A DNA stretch of 64,000 nucleotides, taken from positions 62,001 through 126,000 of the forward strand of contig JBAIAA010000349.1 of assembly GCA_037893245.1 (NCBI GenBank), given 5' to 3'. This DNA is from Crossaster papposus (Eukaryota; Echinodermata; Asteroidea; Velatida; Solasteridae). Made by a program: the position numbers and the translations under genes. Below are positions 20,165-29,715 of this stretch, piece by piece; positions within the stretch are counted from its first letter, which is position 1; each line of letters opens with the position of its first letter. The notes below the pieces were generated by a model, which saw only the letters and a list, made by a program, of their open reading frames with translations, made no database searches and was not told the origin of the DNA.

Positions 20165-20885
20165 GACGAGAATTGGCACGTGGTCACAGTATGCACGAAG
20201 CCCCCTTCAACTTCATTCGATTATTGTGACAGATTATCGGCACAGCACACAGCGAGTACAATGCCTTCAACACTGCAGAAACCTTCATGGTAGAATTTAT
20301 TGTGTTGTTCCTCAATCAGTCTACAGACCGTCTGCATCATCAGGCACCAGGCGACCGATCAGTTTTAGGTTGACTCGTCGTCACACGGTTTAATCTAATG
20401 AAGCCACCCGACCGTGAATACAGCACCCTGCAATCCAAACACATGACAATTTACATGTCGAGCTTCCGCCACGTGCGCAGCTGATGCGGCTTTTGGCGCG
20501 CAAACAATATCGACCGGGCGCGAGTAACGAAAACAGATGCATAACCTCGCTGGGACAGGTGAGGAATAAGACAGACAGACACACGAACACGTCTCTTTTT
20601 AGGTACATTGTTTTCACGACGAAAGCTAAAGAAGGTCCCTGGGCGCAAAATGTCAATTCTTGATTCACTTTCGAATTAAAAACACTTTCCATTTCCCATG
20701 GCAGTTGGTATAGTTTCCTACGTCAGGGGCGGACTGGCCTTTGGGAGGTTTGGGACGAATCCCGATGGGCCGGTGCACTAATCTCGAAGTGGGCCTGCTT
20801 GCCGATGAGAGTTTTTGTTTGTTATTATAGTGAATGTACGAGCGATGCGTGGTCCACGCCCAGCATGGGCCGGCCGCAATATTTG
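20165..20885. other. Intergenic, no gene seen
   Basis: No coding exon or repeat family was recognised. Short minus-strand open frames lack family resemblance, and I treat them as chance. Confidence 0.35.
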
Positions 20886-21152
20886 TTCTGCAGGTAGGTT
20901 GGTACATTAGCCAATCGGAACACAGATGGTGTTGACGTCATCGATGATGTTAGTGTTGTCTGGGACAACCCTAACTCTAACCCCTAACCCCTAACCCTAA
21001 CCATAAACCCTAACCATAAACCCTAACCCTAATCCCTAACCCTGGTCAGATCCCAGACAACTCTAACATCATCGATGACGTCAACACCATCTGTGTTCTA
21101 ATTGGCTAATAAATGTACACTATATACCAACCTACCTGCAGAAAAAATGTCG
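20868..21152. mobile_element. MITE-T: TIR element with CCAAT, CRE and TTAGGG-like core, copy 1
   Basis: Terminal inverted repeats of about 95 bp include CTGCAGGTAGGTTGGTAC, TTAGCCAATC (an inverted-CCAAT-type box), TGACGTCATCGATGATG (a perfect TGACGTCA CRE) and GTTGTCTGGGA. Between the arms lies about 80 bp of CCCTAA / CCATAAA repeats, related to the TTAGGG telomere motif. Two further copies are at 46929 and 63758. It has no open frame of note. Confidence 0.85.
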
Positions 21153-21843
21153 CCGCCCCTTCCTAAAGAAGGAACCCTGATAAGCGTTCGTACGTGTGTA
21201 CACATTTATCTATAGGTAAGGGTGTCTGCATGTGCGGACTGGTACATGTGGACCGGCACGGTGCGTCTTGCCACGTCCCAAAGTATTTCCTAACAAAATT
21301 TGATGTTTCTCAGTCCCAGATTCAGTCATTCCAACATTTTTGCAATGATTGCACTGGGGTAAAAAAACTACTACTCAGGTTTCAACACGGGTGATTGGGC
21401 TATTGGCTACATCCGTCAGTGCACAAATCATGGGCGCTGTTTCTTTATTGGCTCACTCTGATTTGTACATGAACCACCAGTACCAATGGTTCGTGTACAG
21501 TAAATTAAATGTCACTTTTATCGAGAGTGTCCATAGCAAGTAATGATTCTTTTCCCGGGGTGCATCCATTTTTTGTTAAGGAGCACTGAAGGCAAATATT
21601 ATATTGTTTGTGTGCAATTCAAGACTACAACCGACAACAAAAGGGTTTACAAAAGAGTAATTTATACAAGGTCTATATTATGGAATACATTTCATGTGGA
21701 TGTTGCTTCAATTTGACGCAATGCGGTTTTTTTCTTCAAAATAACCCTTTGAGTAAAATTGACAACGCAAGTAATATTTTCTTAGAAACTAATTTCCTCG
21801 ACCAGATTGGTTCAGTCTTTGCCATTAACAACCCCCGCGATCA
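21153..21843. other. Intergenic, no gene seen
   Basis: No gene or repeat family was recognised between the MITE-T copy and the truncated MITE-A that borders the P450 duplication. Confidence 0.35.
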
Positions 21844-22047
21844 GGGACCAATTTCATTAAGCTGCTAAGCACAACAATTTTCTTAGCATGACAATTTGTC
21901 CTTGGCAAAAAACAAGGTTACAAACCAAATTTTCACGTGGTCTTTATTATTGTTTTGGATTGTTAAATCAGCTAGTTTTTGCTTAGCATGAAAAACACGT
22001 AGAATTTTGGCTGGTAACCTGTTTTTAATGAGCAAGACTTTTTTGCA
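21844..22047. mobile_element. MITE-A, right end cut off at the P450 duplication border
   Basis: It starts AGGGACCAATTTCATTAAGC and follows the MITE-A body through GGCTGGTAACCTG and GAGCAAGACTTTTTTG. It then stops at 22047-22050, where sequence shared with the right arm of the inverted duplication begins (GCATAATTTAGC). The expected terminal GCAGCTCTATGAAATTGGCC is absent. Confidence 0.75.
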
Positions 22048-22102
22048 TAATTTAGCTTTCGTCTTTATCAGAACAATATTCAGTTTTGATTTGACAGATC
22101 AC

Positions 22103-24750
22103 CTAGCGAGGAACGGCGCACAACTCGTAAGGTGCAGGCGCCCAGGTGATTCCTAGGACGCCCTTGAGACTTGGTGGCGGTGAACCTTCTGGCTTCTTGA
22201 AGGTGAACTGGTGCAGGAGATAGGTGAAGAAGATGAAGAGTTCCATCTTGGCGAGTTGCTCTCCCGGGCACACACGACGTCCTGTGGAAAAGGTGAAAGA
22301 GTAAAGTCAGGTTGGAGTATAAAGGTCCGTCCGTCCAGTCATGCAACAGGACTTAGTTTCCAGTCCCAAACCTATTTTTCAGAATTTCCCCTGAAATATC
22401 ATCCCGGAGTTTTCCAAAGTATTAATCAAGATGCTGTTGATTTCTCATTTTCTATCAGGCTTCATCAGGCTCCTAACATTAATTATAGCAATTTGTTTCC
22501 ATTAAAAACAAGAGTAGAATTCTAAGAAGACAAACAGGAGGTAAAACTTAGAAACTTGGTGGTGCCAGTTTTTAAGACAGTTTCAGTTAAGTTTTTGTTA
22601 TCGTTTAATAATTTATGTTAGAAGTAGTTCAGTTCCAAAGCCGACGTTTTAGCGGTTACTTACCAGTACTAAATGGGATCAGTTCCTCTGGTTTAACGAC
22701 CTCTCCAGCAACATTCAGGAACCTTTCCGGATTGAACTTGTGCGGCTCTGGAAAGAGTATCGGGTCGAGACTGAGTGCCCAGTGGTTCGCGATGACAAAG
22801 GTGTCCTTCGGGATGGTGTAGCCCATGAACGATGTGTCTTCGGAAGCTCTGTGTGGGACGCCGAGGGGTACGATGTTGCCGATACGCTGCATCTCTAGGA
22901 TCACAGCTTCAGTGTACGGCATCTCCGAGCGATGGGACATCCTGGGCAGGCGATTGCGGCCTACGACAGCGTCGATCTCTCGCTGGACGCGCTGCTGGAT
23001 GTCCGGATTGAGGACCATGTACAGCAGGCCCCATCGGAGGGTGGTGGCAGTAGTGTCGGTCCCCGCTACGAACAGATCATTGGTGACACTTACCAGGTTG
23101 TCAAGACTCAGGACGGTGTCCACGTTCTGTCTCTTCTTCTCCTTCATCTCGCCGATGTACATGTCCATGAAGTCTCGCTTGTCGTTCGGATCAAACTCCT
23201 CCAGGTGCCGCTGGATGATCCTTTTGGTGAAGCTGACGACCAAGAGGATGTTTTTCCGCATTTCTCGCATGCTAGGAAGGAAGCCGAGGTATTTAGTAGC
23301 GGGGAGGAACTGCATGGCAGCCCCGGCGCCGATGAGGTCCAAGTTGCGGCGGATGGAGGCCAAGATGTGCTGAAACTCTGGATCGTCGTACTCGAATCGC
23401 TTGCCAAAGACGACGACAGCAATGATGTCAGACACGGCGGTCATGAAGAGCGTGCCCGGGTTGAAGGCCTTCCCTCCTAGCTTGTGGATCTCATGCATTA
23501 GGTGGCTGGTCTCGGTGGCGATCTGGTCCTCGAAGCTCGACTTACCCACGCCGAAGTTCTTAAAGACGTTCAAGGATAGTTTGCGCTGCTCCTTCCAGAT
23601 TTTGCCAGACGCAGCGGCTACTCCTGGAAAAAAGAAAGCATGGGTATAGCTCCTTTTCCACTTGAAACGCTCTTTTTAGAGTGCCTCTCGTGAATATGAA
23701 GCCACCTTAATTTGACCGAGACAAAATCTTCTTAACAATGCTTGTGTATAAAATTGCGTGTTCATACCAAAGCGCAACAATGTCCTGACTCTTCTCAATG
23801 TTACATTTTTTTAAACAAGTCTCAAACGTTTTCATCTCAAGACTCTCTAAAGAGGGTTTTCTCTCAACATTCGTTGGCTCTCTCTAAAAAGATATTTTTA
23901 TTATTATTTTCTTTCTGGTAATTAAACCAAGGATCCCTTAAAAGCGCCCTCGGCACTGTAGCTCGTAAGCCTAAAGAAACCTGTAGAGAGAATACAATGA
24001 GAAAAGGGTTCAGTTTTAGAGGGGGGGGGGGACCCTAGAAGAATATTCTGCATGGGGAAACCCACAGAATCAGGCAGGGACTGAAAACCTAATCTACATA
24101 TTGGCCCAGGCCGGATTCGAACCCGGGTCACTGCGGTGGAAGGCGAGGAAAGAACCACTGCGCCGACCTGACGCCCCTGACAGGCCCCCTATATGAACCT
24201 AAAACTAAAAAAGTACGTAATGTATTCCAAGACTTTAGTAACTGGCCGGTCACAACATTATATAGACTCAGTTACTGATTGTATAGTAGGTTGGAGGACA
24301 ACAAAGTCCATGCAAGGAATTCCAAAGGGTAGCAGCATGGAGAAAAGGAGCTTTTGGATTATACTTTCGTTCTACTGCCAGAATAACTGTCCTACCTTCA
24401 CCGCCATTCAATATTTCCTTGACCGAGTGCTGTTCGGGCCTGTCACTCAGACTCGGGTGCTGGAACGCCTCTCGTATCGCCTCGTACCCGTGCACCAAGA
24501 CAAGCCTCTGACCCAGAATGCTCAGCGTGAAGACCGGTCCATACTTCTTGGACATCTTCAGGAAGACCTCGTGGGGTTGCCCAGTCGCTAGGGCCATGGT
24601 GGGCAGGCTGCCAATGAGCGGCCATCCCCAGGGACCCGGGGGAAGGTTACGGGGCCTGCGGAGCCACCAGAAGAGAACTATAAAGACCGTGGCAGCTAGA
24701 AGAACCGTCCACTGGTCTAGATAACTGTAGATGATGGACGAGTTTGCCAT
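22103..24750 (-). CDS. CYP2-type cytochrome P450, copy A (3 exons, 497 aa)
   Basis: Exons are 24750-24396, 23623-22664 and 22281-22103; both introns are GT-AG in phase 1. The product is a microsomal class II P450 monooxygenase, expected to oxidise lipophilic substrates with electrons from NADPH-P450 reductase. Visible features: an N-terminal membrane anchor ([16 protein letters not shown]), a proline hinge ([13 protein letters not shown]), WKEQR in helix C, AGTDTT in helix I, the ExxR motif (EMQR), the meander FNPERF, and the heme loop [14 protein letters not shown] with its cysteine ligand. The heme loop is assembled across the last intron. All key residues are present and length is normal for CYP2. 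The start is the first ATG before the anchor. Substrate cannot be inferred. Confidence 0.95.
23922..24180 (-). mobile_element. SINE-1 copy in intron 1 of P450 copy A
   Basis: In gene orientation it has an A box (TCGGCGCAGTGGTTC), a B box (GGGTTCGAATCC), the body CAATATGTAGATTAGG and the tail GCTTACGAGCTACAGTGCC ... GGATCCTTGGTTTAATTACC. A C run interrupts the middle. The orthologous but shortened element is at 26670-26815 in copy B, so the insertion predates the duplication. Confidence 0.85.
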
Positions 24751-24852
24751 TTTTGAACGCACTACATTTACAATGACTGCTTCTGTATAGCACCAACTGC
24801 ATACGCCTTAAATATGTTGAAGTGACTGTGCAATTTGTCGACAGAATGTTAA

Positions 24853-24865
24853 TGAACTTTAAACC
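24853..24865 (-). promoter_or_regulatory. Degenerate DR1-like site upstream of P450 copy A
   Basis: In gene orientation it reads GGTTTA-A-AGTTCA, preceded by GATCAC, 103 bp before the ATG. It is the counterpart of the better DR1 upstream of copy B, with one half-site changed. Nuclear-receptor binding is inference from the motif. Confidence 0.3.
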
Positions 24866-25988
24866 GTGATCAAATCGCACTGTTGATTGACGCTATTTGT
24901 ACAACGCCTATGATCTAGATAAACTTGTTTCGTTTGTGTACAAGGATTTGTGTGCTTAAACTTTATAATTATGCAGTTTCATTGTATTTCCTTATCGTTC
25001 AATAGATCGGGGCGTGATACCATCCAAGGAAAACATGAATCTATACACCGCATGGACTTAGTTACCAAAGATATCTAAGTTGTTACCGCCGAACTGTTCA
25101 CTTACAACTTGTACCTTTCAACCCTAAGTTTACTAAGTAAACTAACAGTGTATAAACCGACATGCTCATGTAGTTCTACAGGGTAAGATTGGATTCACAG
25201 TACGTTGTATTTAAACATTAAACAACTTTTTGAATTTTCTTGAGTTTTACAGAGGATTTGTGACAACTGATAACATAATAACCAACCGTCAATGTCCCAC
25301 AAACTGAGCGATGCTGTGTTACTAACCAAATGACCGAAACTCTAGTAACCTTTACTCTCGGTCAATTTATGTTACGTTTTCGGTTACCACCGATAGTGTA
25401 GAACATTAAGTCATTTGTGACCCGCTCCATCGAAATGACTTAATGTACTACACTCTCGGTGGTAACCGATAATGTAACATAAATTGACCGAGAGTAAAGG
25501 TTATTAGAGTTTCGGTCATTTTGTTAGTGACATAGCATCGCTCAGTTTGTGAGACATTATCGGTTGGTGATACATTATCCGTTGGTTACTACGGTATCAA
25601 TGGTCACAAATCATCTGTAAAACTCAAGTAAATTAAAAAACCTGTTTAATGTTTAAATACAACGTACTGTGACTCCAATCTTACCCTGTAGAACTACATG
25701 AGCATGCTTGTCGGTTTATACACTGTTAGTTTACATAGTAAATGGTTGAAATGTACAAGTTGTAAGTGAACTGTAAGTGGTAACAACTTAGATACTTTTG
25801 GAAATTGTTTTCATTAGATGGTATCACGTCCCGATCCATTGAACGATAAGGAAATACAATGAAACTGCAGGGTTATAGAGTTTAAGCACACAATGACACA
25901 AATCCTTGTACACGAACGAAATAGGTTTATCTAGATCATAGGCATTGTCAACTACTAGCGTCCGAGTCGAACAGTGCGATTTGGTCAC

Positions 25989-26001
25989 GGTTCAAAGTTC
26001 A
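25989..26001 (+). promoter_or_regulatory. DR1-like nuclear receptor motif upstream of P450 copy B
   Basis: GGTTCA-A-AGTTCA forms a direct repeat with 1-bp spacing, directly preceded by GGTCAC, and ends 100 bp before the ATG. HNF4- and RXR-type receptors bind DR1 sites of this kind, and many CYP2 genes are controlled by nuclear receptors. Binding here is untested. Confidence 0.4.
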
Positions 26002-26101
26002 TTGACATTCTGTCGACAAATTACACAGTCACTTCAACATATTCAAGGTGTATACGGTTGGTGCTATACAGAAGCATTGTGTAAATGTAGTGCGTTCAAA
26101 A

Positions 26102-28488
26102 ATGGCAAACTCGTCCATCATCTACAGTTATCTAGACCAGTGGACGGTTCTTCTAGCTGCCACGGTCTTTATAATTCTCTTCTGGTGGTTCCGGAGGCCC
26201 CGTAACCTTCCCCCTGGTCCCTGGGGATGGCCGCTCATTGGCAGCCTGCCCACCATGGCCCTAGCGACTGGGCAACCCCACGAGGTCTTCCTAAAGATGT
26301 CCAAGAAGTATGGACCGGTCTTCACGCTTAGCATCATGGGTCAGAGGATTGTCTTGGTGCACGGGTACGAGGATATACGAGAGGCGTTCCAGCACCCGAG
26401 TCTGAGTGACAGGCCCGAACTGCACTCGGTCAAGAAAATATTGAACGGCGCTGAAGGTAGGACAGTTATTCTGGCAGTAGAACGAAAGTATAATCCAAAA
26501 TCTTCTTTTCTCCATGCTGCTACCCTTTGGAATTGCATGGAGTTTGTTGTCCTCCAACCTACTACAATCAGTAACTGAGTCAATATAATGTTGTGACCGA
26601 CCAGTTACTATAGGTCTGGAAATACATTACGCACATTTTAAGTTGTAGGTCCATACCTAGCGGGCCTGTCAGGGGCGTCAGGTTGGCGCAGTGGTTCTTT
26701 CTTCGCCTTCCACCCACCGCTGTGACCCGGGTTCGAATCCGGCCTGGGCGAATATGTGGATTAGGCCCTGCCTGATTCTGTGCAGAATATTATTCTAGGG
26801 TTCCCCTATAAAAAAGCCACCTGTGTAACATTGAGAAGAGTCAGAGTAAGAAGAATTTGTTTCAGTCAAAATAAGGTGGCTACATAATATTCACGAGAGG
26901 CACCCTAAAAAGAGCGTTTCAAGCGGAAAAGGAGCCTAATACCTATCCCTTCTTTTTCCAGGAATAGCCGCTGCGTCTGGCAAAATCTGGAAGGAGCAGC
27001 GCAAACTGTCAATGAACGTCTTCAAGAACTTCGGCGTGGGTAAGTCGAGCTTCGAGGACCAGATCGCCACCGAGACCAGCCACCTAATGCATGAGATCCA
27101 CAGGCTGGGAGGGAAGGCCTTCAACCCGGGCACGCTCTTCATGACCGCCGTGTCTGACATCATTGCTGTCGTCGTCTTTGGCAAGCGATTCGAGTACGAC
27201 GATCCAGAGTTTCAGCGCATCTTGGCTTCCATCCGCCGCAACTTGGACCTCATCGGCGCCGGGGCTGCCATGCAGTTCCTCCCCGCTACTAAATACCTTG
27301 GTTTCCTTCCGAGCATGCGAGAAATGCGGAAGAACATCCTCTTGGTCGTCAGCTTCACCAAAAGGATCATCCAGCGGCACCTGGAGGAGTTCGATCCGAA
27401 CGACAAGCGAGACTTCATGGACATGTACATCGGCGAGATGAGGGAGAAGAAGAGACAGAATGTGGACACCATTCTGAGTCTTGACAACCTGGCAAGTGTC
27501 ACCAATGATCTGTTCGTAGCGGGGACCGACACTACTGCCACCACCCTCCGATGGGGCCTGCTGTACATGGTCCTCAATCCGGACATCCAGCAGCGCGTCC
27601 AGCGAGAGATCGACGCTGTCGTAGGCCGCAATCGCCTGCCCAGGATGTCCCATCGCTCGGAGCTGCCGTACACGGAAGCTGTGATCCTAGAGATGCAGCG
27701 TATCGGCAACATCGTACCCCTCGGCGTCCCACACAGAGCTTCCGAGGAGACATCTTTCATGGGCTACACCATCCCGAAGGACACCTTTGTCATCGCGAAC
27801 CACTGGGCACTCAATCTCGACCCGATACTCTTCCCAGAGCCGCACAAGTTTAATCCGGAAAGGTTCCTGAATGTTGCTGGAGAGGTCGTTAAACCAGAGG
27901 AACTGATCCCATTTAGTACTGGTAAGTAACCGCTAAAACGTCGGCTTTGGAACTGAACTACTTCTCACATAAATTATTAAACGATAACAGAAACTTAACT
28001 GGAACTGTCTTGAAAACTGGCAGCACCAAGTTTCTAAGTTTTATCTTCTGTTTGTCTTCTTGGAATTCTACTCTTGTTTTTAATGGAAAAACCTTGCTAT
28101 AATTAGTGTTAGGAGCCTGATGAAGCCTGATAGAAACCGAAAATGAGAAAACAACAGAATCTTGAATATTACTTTGGAAAACTCCGGGATGATACTTCAG
28201 GGGAATCTCTGAAAAATAGGTTTGGGACTGGAAACTAAATCCTGTTGCATGACTGGACGGACGGACCTTTATACTCCAATCTGGCTTTACTCTTTCACCT
28301 TTTCCACAGGACGTCGTGTGTGCCCGGGAGAGCAACTCGCCAAGATGGAACTCTTCATCTTCTTCACCTATCTCCTGCACCAGTTCAACTTCAAGAAGCC
28401 CGAAGGTTCACCGCCACCAAGTCTCAAGGGCGTCCTAGGAATCACCTGGGCGCCTGCACCTTACGAGGTGTGCGCCGTTCCTCGCTAG
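26102..28488 (+). CDS. CYP2-type cytochrome P450, copy B (3 exons, 497 aa)
   Basis: Exons are 26102-26456, 26962-27921 and 28310-28488, with the same structure and both phase-1 introns as copy A. The membrane anchor, [13 protein letters not shown] hinge, WKEQR, AGTDTT, EMQR, FNPERF and [14 protein letters not shown] are all intact. By eye it differs from copy A at about 19 of 497 residues. Eight of these fall in the 118-codon first exon (for example HGYED for HGYEA, and RPELHSVKK for RPEQHSVKE), so change is concentrated at the N-terminal side, near the region where CYP2 enzymes have substrate-recognition site 1. The in-frame upstream ATG at 26048 is less likely: it precedes the anchor and is not needed in copy A. 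Confidence 0.95.
26670..26815 (+). mobile_element. SINE-1, 5' half, in intron 1 of P450 copy B
   Basis: It begins GTCAGGTTGGCGCAGTGGTT, has the B box GGGTTCGAATCC and continues to AGAATATTATTCTAGGGTTC. It stops where copy A continues for over 100 bp with the SINE tail. The missing part accounts for much of the length difference between the two first introns. Confidence 0.8.
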
Positions 28489-28547
28489 GGGATCTGTCAA
28501 ATCAAAACTAAATATTGTTCTGATGAAGACAAAAGCTAAATTATGCA

Positions 28548-29326
28548 TGCTGCTGGAATTAAGACAGTGTTTTAAATTAAGATAATAAGGTTTATTGACA
28601 AATTTTATTTTAAGACAACTATATTTGCAAATACCTAACGGCGGACGGGGGTTTCAAGCTGAGCTTGAAACGATTTGTTAATGCAAACCGCCCACCACAA
28701 GACCAAAGACCACCCGATCGAGGCGTGGGCTACGGAGAAACGTGTGGAAGAACCAGCCCCTCACTTTGCAACAAGACAATTTTGATCTCTTCACAATATA
28801 AATAGGGTTAGGATGGGTATTATGCAAGGCATCAATAAAGCCTATATACATACTAGGCGTAGAAGTGCCATAGCCCAGGCTGGGCTCGAACCCCTAACCT
28901 ATATAAAACTACCCGCGGACAACGAATTTGATGCCCCCGACAACTAGGCCACGGCATGTCGTCGAAGTAAACTGGGCCTAGAATCTAACATTCAGTTGGT
29001 CGTTTTACGAAAATCAAACCTTTTATCAGACCTACATAAATTACCACAAACTGGTTGCAATTTTGGGGGGCAATGTTAGTAAATGAATAGTCGATTGTGC
29101 ACGCTGTGGACAGGCTAAGAGACAAACCAAAGAGATGTGCTCGCTTCAATAATGCACGGGTTTAGGGGGCAGGACGGGCCTCGAGATTAAAGTCATTAAT
29201 TGTAGTTGCACAGTACATTTTACTGCAAGAATAAAAACGAGCTTAATTCAGTTAGAAGTTTTCGAACACGATCTTACACACTCTGCCCCAAATGTCATGT
29301 ATATAATCTACCTTTGCCAGCATGGA
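28548..29326. other. Intergenic downstream of P450 copy B; includes minus-strand tRNA-like SINE
   Basis: No gene is seen. The stretch 28836-28965 reads on the minus strand as a tRNA-like unit: GTGGCCTAGTTGTC as an A-box-like start, and GGGGTTCGAGCCC as the B box, with a long insert between. It is probably a third tRNA-derived SINE type or a tRNA pseudogene. The rest is unassigned. Confidence 0.45.
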
Positions 29327-29715
29327 GTGTCGTGGCCGAGCGGTTGAGAGCTTGGTTTTCTGTTCCGCAGAGCGCGAGTTCGAGTCCCGGTGTCGACACG
29401 TGTGTCCTTAAGCAAGGCAATTAAACCACTATTGCTTCGTCCTTCGGATGGGACGTGAAGTTGTAGGTCCCGTGTGTTGTATAATTTATAATGTGTGTAT
29501 ATATCTTTCCCATTATAACATTATAAAATTGTATAATGCACGTAAAAGAACCCAGAACACTTATCGCTAAGAGAAGGGGTTTGCGCCGGTGTTCCTGGCT
29601 GACACAGCCTCTGTCTACGGGTTTCTTCTGGCTTACGAGCTACAGTGCCTTGAGCGCTTTTGAAGGATCCTTGGTTTCATTACCAGAAAATAATAATAAT
29701 AATAATAATAATAAT
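29327..29715 (+). mobile_element. SINE-2: Ser/Leu-tRNA-like head, conserved core, SINE-1 tail
   Basis: The head GTCGTGGCCGAGCGGTTGAG and B box GAGTTCGAGTCCC resemble a class II tRNA. A core with GTCCTTCGGATGGGACGTGA and TGCACGTAAAAGAACCCAGA follows. From about 29608 the sequence becomes the SINE-1 tail (CTTACGAGCTACAGTGCCTT, GGATCCTTGGTTTCATTACC) and ends in an (AAT)n run. A shared tail suggests one LINE partner mobilises both families. Confidence 0.8.

Larger units (their letters stand above)
24751..26101. promoter_or_regulatory. Palindromic shared upstream region of the two P450 genes
   Basis: The 1351 bp between the two start codons is itself an inverted repeat, so both genes carry the same upstream DNA out to about 660 bp. 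It holds no coding sequence. Bidirectional or mirrored promoter activity is inferred from position. I see no canonical TATA box at a fixed distance. Further inverted and direct repeats occur near the centre (CGGTTACCACCGATAGTG and CTCGGTCAATTTATG). Confidence 0.7.
22048..28547. repeat. Large inverted duplication carrying two divergent P450 genes
   Basis: Left arm 22048 to about 25416 and right arm about 25433 to 28547 are reverse complements across exons, introns and upstream DNA, centred near 25425 with a 16-bp unpaired spacer between AAGTCATTT and AAATGACTT. The outer limits match (GCATAATTTAGC / GCTAAATTATGC) and then diverge. The arms differ by about 265 bp, explained by the first introns (772 versus 505 bp). 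The genes are transcribed outward. Confidence 0.95.

Noticed and set aside
22825-23480. 182-codon plus-strand frames opposite P450 exon 2, and their mirror images at 27084-27760
   Set aside because: Antisense shadows of the P450 coding exon; the same frames appear in both arms because codons are conserved.
29327-29400. Possible true tRNA-Ser/Leu gene
   Set aside because: The tRNA-like head lacks a clean acceptor stem and continues into a SINE core and tail.
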